Under the pieces are notes generated by a model that had not been told where the DNA came from, searched no databases, and was given only the letters and a program-made list of their open reading frames with translations. A DNA stretch of 64,000 bases from Apricaphanius iberus (Eukaryota; Chordata; Actinopteri; Cyprinodontiformes; Aphaniidae): assembly GCA_028564705.1 (NCBI GenBank), contig JAPXFQ010000385.1, positions 558,001 to 622,000 on the forward strand. The letters run 5' to 3'. Both the position numbers and the translations under genes were made by a program. Of the stretch, positions 59,701 through 63,015 are shown piece after piece. Within the stretch, counting starts at the first letter, position 1, and every line of letters begins with the position of its first letter.

Positions 59701-61324
59701 TGTCAAATTAATGTGTGGCTAGAGTGAAAGAATAGAGAAGCACTTTATCTATAAAAAACCTTCCAGGGGAAAAAAGTCGTCCAGTTTTTACTGTATATTT
59801 TGATGGTTGAATCTCTGCATTCTCAGATTCCTCTTATTGTGAAACATTTTCTCTTAGATTATTTACAGTATTAAACATTCCTTGCTTACTGTCTCACAGA
59901 TTCATGTGCGCTATGTGTGGGATCTCTTCGCACACCACTTTATAATGGAAAGCTTTAACATGGAACTCAGCTTTTATTTCTTTACCCATAATTTTCTTGA
60001 TTGCATTTATAAAATACTTGATAGATGAGGTTAGCCCATACAACGGTCGTCTATGCTTGCTTATTTTCAGCATCTAACTTGTTAAGCTCTAACCAATAGA
60101 AACCACAGCCCACGTAGACAATCCAAGCAGTTTTAACAAATAAGAATTCAAAATTAGATTTGAATTTATACCGTATGAAGAATATGAATAAAACCTCTTA
60201 GAATGTGATTTGTAAAGAGTTACAAAAGTTTTAGCCCCATAGAAATGATCAATAAGCCTGAAGTTCAGCAGTTTTACTGACCTGTTGTCCAGACCCCGAC
60301 CTGCACCACAAACCTGGGCGTGCCCATGGCAAACACAGCGTCCACCGATGCTGATGTCTTTGATACTATAAAAATACTATCAGCAAACAAAGAGATGTCA
60401 GCAGCACAACAAACAGGAAGATGTGTCACATTTGACCCGAATCAAACCCATGAGCTCAGGAATTCAGGGAATAAATCTGAGATTGCACAACAGGTTGAAA
60501 TAGTATTGCACTCGCTTTTTCTCAATGTTCCAAATAGATTTAAAAAAAATATTTCCTAAAATAGACATGTCCTTCAGAGATTTAACCTTCAACATGTGAG
60601 TGTTTTTGTACAGGTCACTTAAAGTTGTACACTGGTTCTTTAAATAGCATGTTATCCGGAGCTTTAAACATAAGTGCTATATCTCACACTTACAGGCTGA
60701 ATGAGCTGTCCAAGCCTGTCCCTATCACAAAAAAAAAAAAAATACACTGATGACTTGTCAGGCAAATCCAGTCTTAGTTCTCCACAAACCCATAATACCT
60801 GAAAAATGTGTGAGAAAAGCAGTTTGACTGTGTCAGCGAACAAAAAGCTGGAAGGTAGGAGGTATAAAACAAAGCTTTGTCCAAATGGGAAACTAAAGGA
60901 TGCCAATGTCACACCCTTGTGCCAGGTCGTACGGTTTGTGTCTTACCCTGCGCGTGACAGTGGGGTCTTTTTGGGCCTTGGAGATTAGGTGGCCCAGGAG
61001 AGTGTTGGTGCGAAGGAAGCGTAAACGAATGTTTGTGGCCTTTGTGAAGTCACGGAGCACCGGTGAGTAAGTGAAGTTTTTTGAGCCCGGCCGGCCGTTG
61101 ATCAGAGAAACCACAATCTGCAAAGTGCAATGTTTATTTAAAATTGATTGTTGTTCACACTTGTCAACTCCCTGGCCTTTGTTACCAGAAAATGTCATAC
61201 TTCACCTCTCCGTTTTCCAAAGGTATGATACGTGAATACTCTGTGGTGCAGATCTGGTCGTCATCATTCAGAATACGACCACTGGGTTGTTTTTCGAATG
61301 TTTCAATACACTCCCGTTTTGAAT
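34..61324 (-). CDS. lama3: Laminin subunit alpha-3, long (3B-type) form; spliced, partial at both ends
   Basis: This is a secreted basement-membrane chain that assembles with one beta and one gamma laminin through its coiled coil and binds cell receptors through its LG domains. The 71 exons E1-E71 contain about 9.32 kb of coding sequence (about 3,106 codons), and every junction I checked keeps phase with AG/GT borders. The domain order is LN end, LE run, L4b, LE run, laminin IV type A, LE x3, coiled coil, LG1 to LG5 start. Three LE modules followed directly by the coiled coil, plus an internal 3A-type first exon, separate it from alpha-5, whose inner LE run is longer. Diagnostic stretches include [12 protein letters not shown] (LN), [10 protein letters not shown] and VSSYGGFLT (laminin IV), and [12 protein letters not shown] (LG1). 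The 5' LN exons and the 3' end of LG5 are outside the window. No disruption was seen. Confidence 0.97.
516..2747 (-). CDS. lama3: lama3 exons E67-E70: LG3-LG4 linker, LG4 and start of LG5
   Basis: Exons E67 2614-2747, E68 2331-2511, E69 792-950 and E70 516-681. E67 finishes the linker and opens LG4 ([20 protein letters not shown]). E68 has [20 protein letters not shown] and DGKWHS. E69 has [13 protein letters not shown] and [12 protein letters not shown]70 has [20 protein letters not shown] and then [14 protein letters not shown], which opens LG5. LG4-5 bind heparan sulphate or syndecan in mammals and are cleaved off during maturation. The E66-E67 intron is 4.2 kb. Confidence 0.94.
951..2330. 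repeat. Intron E68-E69 with a tRNA-like SINE fragment (about 1200-1440)
   Basis: The stretch around 1258-1345 contains TTCGAATCCCATCTCAG, which resembles a tRNA B box, followed by CTTGGGCAAGACATTTCACC and CTTGCCTACTGGTGGTGG. This is a repeat type common in fish genomes. Nothing else in this intron was recognised. Confidence 0.5.
5845..6020. mobile_element. Palindromic MITE-like element
   Basis: The ends are CACTGTAAAAAAAA on the left and TTTTTTTTACAGTG on the right. The inner arms also match each other: CACATTTCACTAACTTTTTT and GTAATTTCAACTT against AAGTTGAAATTACTC and AAAAAAGCAAGTGAAATGTG. The element is about 176 bp with no coding capacity, a foldback layout typical of short fish DNA transposons. 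Confidence 0.75.
6652..6719. repeat. (TA)n microsatellite
   Basis: An uninterrupted run of about 34 TA units. Confidence 0.97.
6922..7888 (-). CDS. lama3: lama3 exons E63-E66: LG3 domain
   Basis: Exons E63 7748-7888, E64 7528-7658, E65 7139-7273 and E66 6922-7042. They read [75 protein letters not shown] and [17 protein letters not shown]. The last part starts the basic LG3-LG4 linker ([14 protein letters not shown]), the region where mammalian alpha-3 is cut to release LG4-5. Confidence 0.95.
7889..8987. repeat. Intron E62-E63 with a short teleost repeat at about 8761-8830
   Basis: It contains CAGAATCAGAATCAGCTTTATTG, a signature seen in many fish interspersed repeats. There is a short CA-rich patch near 8310. 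No exon was seen. Confidence 0.5.
8988..9776 (-). CDS. lama3: lama3 exons E59-E62: LG2 domain
   Basis: Exons E59 9635-9776, E60 9437-9532, E61 9179-9330 and E62 8988-9105. They read [61 protein letters not shown] and [12 protein letters not shown], ending [11 protein letters not shown]. This is a normal LG fold with the final Cys pair (GC...SC). The introns are short (81-145 nt). Confidence 0.95.
9875..11424 (-). CDS. lama3: lama3 exons E55-E58: LG1 domain
   Basis: Exons E55 11230-11424, E56 11006-11154, E57 10094-10256 and E58 9875-10002. The sequence runs [20 protein letters not shown], then [66 protein letters not shown] and [10 protein letters not shown], ending PPCKR. LG1-3 form the integrin-binding unit of alpha-3 laminins. 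E55 carries an insert, [14 protein letters not shown], between LALQRP and MFVLYL. It holds both an RGD and a furin-type basic run, and the human segment, from memory, is short and acidic/neutral. Confidence 0.95.
10640..10965. mobile_element. Decayed Tc1/mariner end fragment
   Basis: Inside intron E56-E57 (10257-11005). The text GATCTATCACATACATTTCCAATTAAATACATTT resembles the terminal region of common fish Tc1 elements (a TCTATCACATAAAATCCCAATAAAATACA pattern). No open frame remains. Confidence 0.45.
11490..12260 (-). mobile_element. Decayed Tc1/mariner-like copy
   Basis: Fills most of intron E54-E55 (11425-12447). It starts with a GTGAAAAACTATTCGCTGTTTT-like terminal motif. Later segments (GGCATCACACTACCACCAGC at 11970, AACGAGACATACACTTCCCA at 12055, GGTCAGCAGTGG at 12172) resemble the reverse complement of a fish Tc1 transposase gene. 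No intact frame. Confidence 0.55.
12448..16443 (-). CDS. lama3: lama3 exons E43-E54: coiled-coil domain II/I
   Basis: Exons E43 16292-16443, E44 15673-15783, E45 15462-15573, E46 15188-15352, E47 14867-15063, E48 14619-14735, E49 14121-14275, E50 13838-13979, E51 13642-13741, E52 13394-13510, E53 12750-12920 and E54 12448-12599. The sequence is Lys/Glu/Asp/Leu-rich with few Cys, as expected for the long arm that zips with beta and gamma chains. It opens [16 protein letters not shown], where the paired Cys should form the interchain disulfides. Conserved marks include [18 protein letters not shown] (E49), [20 protein letters not shown] (E50) and [13 protein letters not shown] before LG1 (E54). 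E46 contains a GRGDS motif. Confidence 0.95.
15784..16291. mobile_element. Intron E43-E44 with a decayed Tc1 fragment (about 16085-16235)
   Basis: AACCATGGTGATAGTAGTATCATGCTGAGG corresponds to the conserved Tc1 transposase stretch that precedes the second catalytic Asp region (a KHGGGSIMLW-type motif), but it is frameshifted and short. Confidence 0.45.
16550..18476 (-). CDS. lama3: lama3 exons E38-E42: three LE modules shared by both forms
   Basis: Exons E38 18363-18476, E39 17069-17187, E40 16896-16964, E41 16710-16810 and E42 16550-16603. They read [21 protein letters not shown], then [56 protein letters not shown] and [18 protein letters not shown]. The LE run stops here and passes straight into the coiled coil, as in alpha-3 rather than alpha-5. 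E40 uses the acceptor TAAG|CTGC. The CAG four bases upstream would break the frame. Confidence 0.94.
17188..18362. other. Intron E38-E39, nothing recognised
   Basis: 1.2 kb of AT-rich sequence. I see no exon, repeat signature or structural RNA. Confidence 0.6.
18847..19107 (-). CDS. lama3: lama3 alpha-3A-specific first coding exon with signal peptide
   Basis: 87 codons from the ATG at 19107-19105 to the donor CAG|GTAAAA at 18846. Residues 6-35 are basic then strongly hydrophobic ([20 protein letters not shown]), a good signal peptide. A charged, Gln-rich tail follows and ends DASFQVQ. It joins E38 in phase 0 to give FQVQKCAPGFY. An in-frame TAA at 19162-19164 with no ATG between supports this start, though Met6 (19092) is also possible. 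Neither ATG has a strong Kozak context. Size, position and splice target match the first exon of mammalian LAMA3A. The sequence itself is little conserved. Confidence 0.88.
19209..19215. promoter_or_regulatory. Candidate AP-1 site of the alpha-3A promoter
   Basis: A perfect TGAGTCA lies about 100 nt upstream of the 3A start codon. The murine Lama3A promoter is known to depend on AP-1 sites bound by Jun/Fra proteins, so a site here fits. A weaker relative (TGACTTA) sits at 19318-19324. Function is inferred from motif and position only. Confidence 0.5.
19337..19343 (-). promoter_or_regulatory. Possible TATA box for the alpha-3A transcript
   Basis: On the minus strand this reads TATAAAG, about 230 nt upstream of the 3A ATG. 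If used, transcription would start near 19310 and give a 5' UTR of roughly 200 nt. The area is AT-rich, so chance occurrence is quite possible. Confidence 0.25.
19989..20048. repeat. (TA)n microsatellite
   Basis: About 30 TA units, roughly 0.9 kb upstream of the 3A start codon. Confidence 0.95.
22905..23640 (+). mobile_element. Decayed Tc1/mariner-like copy
   Basis: The terminal-like CACATTTTGTTACAGCAGAAT at about 22912 is followed by GATGGTGACAGTATCATGCCCTGGGG at 23285-23310, the degraded transposase stretch also seen at 16.1 and 38.2 kb. No open frame. Confidence 0.5.
24210..27186 (-). CDS. lama3: lama3 exons E34-E37: laminin IV type A domain
   Basis: Exons E34 27025-27186, E35 24949-25050, E36 24763-24846 and E37 24210-24440, all phase 0. 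They read [12 protein letters not shown], then [53 protein letters not shown] and [20 protein letters not shown], ending [16 protein letters not shown]. This is a laminin IV (L4) domain inserted within an LE module, whose second half continues in E38 ([10 protein letters not shown]). It is the last region unique to the long form. Confidence 0.95.
24441..24762. other. Intron E36-E37, nothing recognised
   Basis: 322 nt, AT-rich, no feature seen. Confidence 0.6.
25051..27024. repeat. Intron E34-E35 with a teleost interspersed repeat (about 26275-26520)
   Basis: TTATTGGGCAAGAGGTGGGGTATACCCCAGACAGGCTGACCAGTGCATC, GAGAACATGCAAATTGATC and CTTCTTGCTGCAAGGCAACTG follow, in order, a repeat very common in fish genomes. 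The copy is diverged, and a reverse-oriented relative lies at 63560-63730. The remainder shows nothing I can name. Confidence 0.55.
27287..27870 (+). repeat. Teleost interspersed repeat next to the 28S fragment
   Basis: It starts with repeated CAATT units and CAGTTTATTTATATAGCGCC, then CATCTCAAGGCACTTTACA, AACAGGAAGAAACCTCCGGC and CTGCCGCGACC. This repeat family is abundant in bony fish. A short copy lies at about 59100-59170. Its right part (about 27780-27870, TAGCTACTAACATTAACC type) leads into the 28S-like segment. Confidence 0.65.
27876..28026 (+). pseudogene. 28S rRNA fragment in an intron
   Basis: About 150 nt closely match the 5' part of vertebrate 28S rRNA: CCCGTGGACGGTGTAGGGCC, then CGGAGTCGGGTTGTTTGAGAATGCAGCCCAAAG, GGGTGGTAAACTCCATCTAAGGCTAAATACCGGCACGAGACCGATAGT. 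The match ends abruptly near 28026. It is antisense to lama3 and sits in intron E33-E34, just after the repeat at 27287-27870. It is far too short to be functional and is either a retrocopy or part of a composite SINE. Confidence 0.85.
28241..29439 (-). CDS. lama3: lama3 exons E30-E33: LE modules between L4b and laminin IV
   Basis: Exons E30 29228-29439, E31 28903-29107, E32 28482-28626 and E33 28241-28381. They encode [20 protein letters not shown] (the end of L4b), then LE modules with [52 protein letters not shown] and [14 protein letters not shown], ending in the basic NKRRGK just before the laminin IV domain. All phases agree. The block is compact, with introns of about 100-280 nt. Confidence 0.95.
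29620..31230 (+). mobile_element. Tc1 remnant split by a second Tc1 element
   Basis: 29620-29800 resembles the start of a fish Tc1 transposase gene (TGATGTATTTCAAGGTAACACC, ATAGGAAAATCAAAGAAAT, CTGAAGGTGCCACATTCATCTG). 30961-31230 resembles its later part (GAGGAAAGAAAAATATACAA, AAGCAACATCTCAA, GTCAGGAGGAATGGACCAGAATTTG). Between them sits another, oppositely oriented copy. The middle of this outer element is missing. Confidence 0.55.
29803..30960 (-). mobile_element. Nested decayed Tc1-like element in intron E29-E30
   Basis: The left end is CAGTGGGGAAAATGTATTTGG, a typical fish Tc1 terminus. Internally, on the minus strand, CACCATGGTCAAGACCAAATAG and ATTGTACACCTGCACAAGACTG match the start of a Tc1 transposase gene. 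The right part (AACAAGTGGAGGGTAAAAGAGC, GTTGAAGTGGAACCATGATGAAAA) is the usual 3' region. Its right terminus is eroded. Confidence 0.6.
31334..37522 (-). CDS. lama3: lama3 exons E18-E29: large L4b-type globular region of the alpha-3B/alpha-5 short arm
   Basis: Exons E18 37366-37522, E19a 37020-37167 or E19b 36707-36845 (see their own entries), E20 36384-36526, E21 35931-36034, E22 35679-35838, E23 35326-35489, E24 34247-34355, E25 34070-34167, E26 32487-32685, E27 32246-32372, E28 31884-32032 and E29 31334-31449. The sequence resembles the globular region found only in laminin alpha-3B and alpha-5: [76 protein letters not shown] and [11 protein letters not shown]24 is reached through a weak acceptor (CATGCAG|CACG), chosen because only that one keeps phase and gives [12 protein letters not shown]22 and E26 carry polybasic stretches. 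E26 is the least conserved exon. Confidence 0.92.
31450..31883. other. Intron E28-E29, nothing recognised
   Basis: 434 nt, no feature seen. Confidence 0.6.
32686..34069. other. Intron E25-E26, nothing recognised
   Basis: 1.4 kb AT-rich sequence without exon or clear repeat signature. E26 could in principle extend to the right, but the acceptor at 32686-32687 keeps phase with E25. Confidence 0.55.
34400..35250. mobile_element. Non-autonomous Tc1-like element with inverted ends
   Basis: The left end (AAGTATTCATATCCCTCAACC, TTTTATCGGGATGTTGTGTGATAGACT) and the right end (TGTTGGTTTATCATATTCAATCCCATTAAATACA, TTTCAAGGGGTACAC) are diverged inverted repeats with the fish Tc1 terminal pattern. The element fills most of intron E23-E24 (34356-35325). 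No transposase frame remains. Confidence 0.6.
36035..36383. other. Intron E20-E21, nothing recognised
   Basis: 349 nt, AT-rich, no feature seen. Confidence 0.6.
36707..36845 (-). CDS. lama3: lama3 exon E19b: canonical L4b exon, partner of E19a
   Basis: 139 nt, phase 0 in and phase 1 out, acceptor CCCCTGCAG, donor CAG|GTAAGAC. It encodes [16 protein letters not shown], then [20 protein letters not shown], ending SRGTAG, and joins E20 as [12 protein letters not shown]. This is the version that resembles the mammalian alpha-3B segment (VILRYVNPGTEAVSG type). It is 174 nt downstream of E19a. E18 ends in phase 0, so it can splice to either exon. Confidence 0.93.
37020..37167 (-). CDS. lama3: lama3 exon E19a: alternative L4b exon, apparently mutually exclusive with E19b
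   Basis: 148 nt, phase 0 in and phase 1 out, open throughout, with a good acceptor (GTCCTCAG) and a strong donor (T|GTAAGTG). It encodes [15 protein letters not shown], then HIMLRYST, then a basic [12 protein letters not shown] segment ending EFCCD. Joined to E20 it reads CCDWEVQSKEV and stays open. Joined to E19b it gives a stop at once (T+AG). Its hydrophobic pattern (F, then three residues, then LRY or LRF) parallels E19b, so it looks like a diverged duplicate of that exon. The double Cys is not in E19b. From memory, human LAMA3 has one exon-equivalent here, more like E19b. Confidence 0.75.
37780..38500 (+). mobile_element. Decayed Tc1-like copy in intron E17-E18
   Basis: GATCATTCTGGAACAAAGTG, GTCTGATGAGATCAAATAAAATTTACTGAGCTAC, ACCATGGTAGTGACAGCATCATGCTGTGGGA and the terminal CAAAATCCCAATGAAATACACAG follow in the order of a Tc1 transposase gene and 3' end, with many indels. 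Confidence 0.6.
38547..43787 (-). CDS. lama3: lama3 exons E13-E17: last LE modules before the L4b globular region
   Basis: Exons E13 43735-43787, E14 42495-42594, E15 40956-41008, E16 40720-40825 and E17 38547-38646. They read [17 protein letters not shown], then [56 protein letters not shown] and [13 protein letters not shown], ending IIGRTCRE before the globular region. For E15 I chose the donor CAC|GTGGGT (left end 40956), because ECEH joined to RSGQC gives normal LE spacing. A second in-frame donor 18 nt further on would add six residues (VGIFQK). E13 and E15 are small and rest mainly on phase and Cys spacing. Confidence 0.92.
38647..40719. other. Intron E16-E17, nothing recognised except a poly-T tract
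   Basis: 2.1 kb AT-rich sequence. A (T)n of about 18 lies at 38923-38940. No exon was seen. Confidence 0.55.
41390..42440 (+). mobile_element. Decayed Tc1-like copy in intron E14-E15
   Basis: TCGTCAGATGAGACAAAAATG (41957), GGTAGTGACAGCAGCATGATG (42049), GAATAGCCCAGTGAAAGTCCACGTCC (42183) and AGCTGGTAGAGACATAACGC (42277) are the successive signatures of a Tc1 transposase gene. The first part (41390-41900) is only a weak match. No intact frame. Confidence 0.55.
42595..43734. other. Intron E13-E14, nothing firmly recognised
   Basis: 1.1 kb. There is a possible decayed repeat around 42960-43420, but no named family and no exon. Confidence 0.5.
43975..45710 (-). CDS. lama3: lama3 exons E10-E12: three LE modules on three equal-sized exons
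   Basis: E10 45576-45710, E11 45300-45434 and E12 43975-44109 are each exactly 135 nt, each phase 1 in and phase 1 out, and each ends one LE module and starts the next ([41 protein letters not shown]). Any of them could be skipped or duplicated without breaking the frame. The identical size and phase suggest tandem exon duplication. Confidence 0.95.
44245..45220 (+). mobile_element. Decayed Tc1-like copy in intron E11-E12
   Basis: The left terminus-like AGAAGTTTACATACATATCAGC at 44251 is followed by heavily diverged sequence including GTTCCAAAAGGACAATGACACAAAAAATATTCC (44851), the Tc1 motif before the DNDPKH-type site. The end is not clear. Confidence 0.45.
45711..47799. repeat. Intron E9-E10: short teleost repeat and compound microsatellite
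   Basis: A repeat of the type CCATCCATCCATTATCTATACCGC, CAGGGTCGCGTGG lies at 46930-47040; a related copy in the other orientation lies at 53236-53365. A compound (TA)18-(GA)n tract spans 47625-47719. No exon was seen. Confidence 0.6.
47625..47719. repeat. Compound (TA)n(GA)n microsatellite
   Basis: 36 nt of TA units are followed directly by about 59 nt of GA units with one AAA interruption. Confidence 0.97.
47800..47984 (-). CDS. lama3: lama3 exons E8-E9: short proline/threonine linker inside an LE module
   Basis: Two small exons, E8 47934-47984 (51 nt) and E9 47800-47847 (48 nt), both phase 1 in and phase 1 out. E7-E8-E9 join to read [19 protein letters not shown], then [11 protein letters not shown], and lead into the next LE module. 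The human chain has a comparable non-EGF linker at this point. The low-complexity PTTTESP stretch may carry O-glycans (inference). Both exons are supported by phase and by clear GT/AG sites. Confidence 0.88.
49101..49713. mobile_element. Non-autonomous DNA transposon-like element with inverted ends
   Basis: The left end TGGTGCATTCAGACCGCAAGC, TTTGTCAGCGTC and the right end GACGTTGACAAAGCCTGC, TGTCTGAACGCAGCAT are inverted relatives. It is about 613 bp, GC-richer than its surroundings, with no coding frame. Intron E7-E8 (47985-50390) otherwise shows nothing I recognise. Confidence 0.6.
50391..58926 (-). CDS. lama3: lama3 exons E4-E7: LE modules 1-3 after the LN domain
   Basis: Exons E4 58811-58926, E5 53835-53953, E6 52888-52978 and E7 50391-50522. 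The product is cysteine-rich laminin-EGF repeats with the eight-Cys spacing: [19 protein letters not shown] in E4, [15 protein letters not shown] in E5, [11 protein letters not shown] in E6, and [12 protein letters not shown] to [11 protein letters not shown] in E7. They form the rod of the short arm next to LN. The introns here are the longest in the window (E4-E5 is 4.9 kb) and hold most of the large mobile elements. Confidence 0.95.
50669..50811. repeat. Foldback element
   Basis: Two arms of about 44 nt (50669-50712 and 50768-50811) are near-perfect inverted repeats beginning GGGATAATGCCCGACGA and ending CGTCGGGCATTATCCC. The 55-nt centre itself contains GCGGAG / CTCCGC. Outside, ACCATGG recurs at 50818-50824 and 51135-51141. 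In intron E6-E7 (50523-52887), otherwise unremarkable. Confidence 0.85.
53236..53365. repeat. Teleost short repeat with (ATGG)n tail
   Basis: CTGGCGTCCTGTTCAGAGTG, ACCCTGCCTAACGCCTG, GGGATAGGCTCCAGCTCCCC and CCTGAATTGGATAAGCGG end in five ATGG units. It is a diverged copy of a very common fish repeat, in intron E5-E6. Confidence 0.65.
54974..55578. mobile_element. MITE with TTA target duplication (PIF/Harbinger-like)
   Basis: The left end GGCCGTTTTCACATG and the right end CATGTGAAAGCGCCC are inverted repeats, flanked on both sides by TTA (54971-54973, 55579-55581). It is about 605 bp, GC-rich, with internal CGTAC-rich subrepeats and no transposase. A 3-bp TWA duplication is typical of PIF/Harbinger. 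Confidence 0.75.
56325..56580 (+). pseudogene. Harbinger transposase fragment
   Basis: An open stretch of 85 codons contains [28 protein letters not shown] and [20 protein letters not shown] ending [13 protein letters not shown] carries the first catalytic Asp of the HARBI1-type DDE nuclease. The downstream part with the remaining catalytic residues is missing, so it cannot be active. Confidence 0.8.
56669..56947 (-). pseudogene. Myb/SANT-like gene fragment of the Harbinger element
   Basis: The minus-strand frame reads [36 protein letters not shown], then a Lys-rich stretch and [14 protein letters not shown]. This is the pattern of the Myb-like accessory protein of Harbinger transposons (host relatives include NAIF1). 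It is short and degraded. Confidence 0.65.
57570..57860 (+). pseudogene. Tc1 transposase C-terminal fragment
   Basis: The frame at 57732-57848 reads [20 protein letters not shown], the conserved block of Tc1 transposases that holds the final Glu of the DD34E triad. The sequence before it (TAAACATAAAGGTAGAGATA) is frameshifted. A decayed copy in intron E4-E5. Confidence 0.75.
58927..60281. repeat. Intron E3-E4 with a short teleost repeat (59100-59170)
   Basis: CAGTTTATTTATATAGTACC, AATTCACAACATATG and TCTCAAGGCACTTTACAAG form a short copy of the repeat also seen at 27300. Nothing else was recognised. Confidence 0.6.
60282..61324 (-). CDS. lama3: lama3 exons E1-E3: C-terminal half of the LN domain, start of LE1
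   Basis: Exons E1 61206-61324, E2 60947-61117 and E3 60282-60376. E1 carries the [20 protein letters not shown] segment, E2 carries [12 protein letters not shown] and [18 protein letters not shown], and E3 starts [19 protein letters not shown]. These are the conserved end of a laminin LN domain, which drives polymer formation between laminin short arms. E3 uses the acceptor at 60377-60378. A nearer AG (60366-60367) would lose the YFYS residues and the phase. The N-terminal LN exons and signal peptide are not in 61325-64000 and must lie beyond the window. Confidence 0.95.
60377..60946. other. Intron E2-E3, no real exon seen
   Basis: 570 nt. It contains one exon-like decoy (60694-60721), discussed under rejected items. 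Confidence 0.6.
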
Positions 61325-62099
61325 CTAGCAAAAATAAAAAACATATATCAAACCATTATTTTTAAATGATTGCAATTTTTCCTAAATATCTACTATAGCA
61401 CAATACTAAGTAATCAATGTTGTTTGGGTTATTAGAAATTGACCCATTTGAACCCGAGCTAAATGTTCAATGTTTTCTTAAATGTCCATGAGCAAAGCAT
61501 CTCTATCTGAAACTAGAATGTCCGAAAGGTGCAACCCATTAGACTGTATTTCAACATATACAAGAATAATCCTTTTGTATGGCATTTATTTGTGTCGATA
61601 CAATCTGAAAGGTACAACTACTATAATGCATTGATTACACTTTCTGAATTCTGCTGCCTAGATCTCTTTCAAATAGTTCTGCAATCTTTTGCAATCATTT
61701 CGTTAAACTCTGCTGTTGGCATTTCATAACTTTTGTCTTTGTTATTTATTTGTGTGCTATTAGTTATTTTACCCCTTGCCGGATTACTGAGTCCTTTATA
61801 GGAGTATGGCTGCCCAGCCCATATATGTTTTGGAATTCAGCAAAAAGTCTTACAACTTTAGAGGTATTTTTGGGATGTATTGAATCCTTGGGTTGTTTTT
61901 AAGGTCTGGTGCTTATATATGGAGATGTCTCCACATTCATGAAGACAAGGTTGACTTGTCTGGAAACCAAAGAGTCTGATCTTTGCTTTCACAAAGGATG
62001 TGGTTCTGCAGGCATCTTCAAGACACGGCCTTCAGCTTGAACTGTTAGTTCCTCTGTATCTGAAGTAATGGTTATCAATGGCTTAACTACAGTTGGTCA

Positions 62100-63015
62100 T
62101 CTGAATCAAAAGAAGTCAATAGAGAGGGTTCGGGCATATAATTAGGGTACCTTCTGGATGCCTCCATTTGGAGATTTTATGGACATGTCTCATTGGGAGT
62201 AGAACCTCCAGGAGACACAGAACCTAGTGAAGGGACTCTATATACAGTAGGCATGGAAAGTTTTCGGACCGCTTTAAATTTTTCAGTATTTGTTTCATTG
62301 CAGGCATTTGCTGAAATCAACAAAGTTTACGGTTTAGGAAACGATTCGTTCAGAGAGTCTTCGACTTCTGGTCGCTACAATCAGAAAAAAATGTTCTCGT
62401 GTTAAAACTTTTTGTCTGAAGTGATTCATTCATTTCAGTGTCTAGAGCGGAAGCGAAGTGCGGATGCAGCTAAATCCCCATTAGGGGTAATCTATGCTGT
62501 CCAATAACTTCTGCAACAATCTGACTCTAACACAGTTGTGTTCCATGCCATGCACAAACCACATCAGGTATTCTATAATAAGCGCAAGCATTTCATTTAC
62601 TTTATGTATAGTTCCGATACTCGTTGCATCATTCCCAAGAAGACTCATTGCTGTACTCACTCAAAAGGCTGCTTCTACTCAAATCTGAGCAAAGGGACTG
62701 AATGCTTATGACCATGTGACGTTTCAGTTTTTCTTTTTTTAATACATTTGCAACATAAATTCTACATTTTTGTTTTTTTCCTGTCAAGATGTGGTGCTGA
62801 GTGGACATTAATAAGAAATAAAATGAACTTTTTTGTTTTTAGCAAATGGCTGCAATGAAATAGAGAGTACAATTTTTAAAGGGGTCTGAATACTTTCCTT
62901 ACCCATTGTATCCTTGGGCTAAAGATGCCATGAGAGAATCCATGAGAATGAAGGAGAGGGTGTTCCTGGGGAGAGGGATCTGTGGGTTTCATTCTACCCA
63001 ACGTTATTAAAGAGA
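62100..63015 (+). mobile_element. LINE 3' fragment split by a Tc1-type insertion
   Basis: 62125-62242 (GAGGGTTCGGGCATATAATTAGG, ACCTTCTGGATGCCTCC, CCAGGAGACACAGAACC) and 62911-62995 (GGTGTTCCTGGGGAGAGGGATCTGTGGGTTTC) are the two sides of a sequence resembling the end of a fish LINE reverse-transcriptase gene. The match resumes on the far side of the inserted element. Confidence 0.55.
62245..62908. mobile_element. Non-autonomous Tc1/mariner element with TA duplication
   Basis: The inverted ends CAGTAGGCATGGAAAGTTTT, CGGACCGCTTTAAATTTTT and AATTTTTAAAGGGGTCTGAA, TACTTTCCTTACCCATTG are flanked by TA at 62243-62244 and 62909-62910. It is 664 bp with no transposase frame. Confidence 0.75.

Noticed and set aside
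60366..60376. Nearer acceptor TTTATAG for E3
   Set aside because: It would drop the conserved YFYS residues and the phase. The acceptor at 60377-60378 restores both.
60694..60721. A perfect-looking 28-nt minus-strand exon (poly-T, GATAG acceptor, GTAAGTG donor) between E2 and E3
   Set aside because: E2 and E3 join directly in phase 0 and restore the conserved [14 protein letters not shown]. 28 nt would shift the frame. At most a rare poison exon; no conserved protein match.
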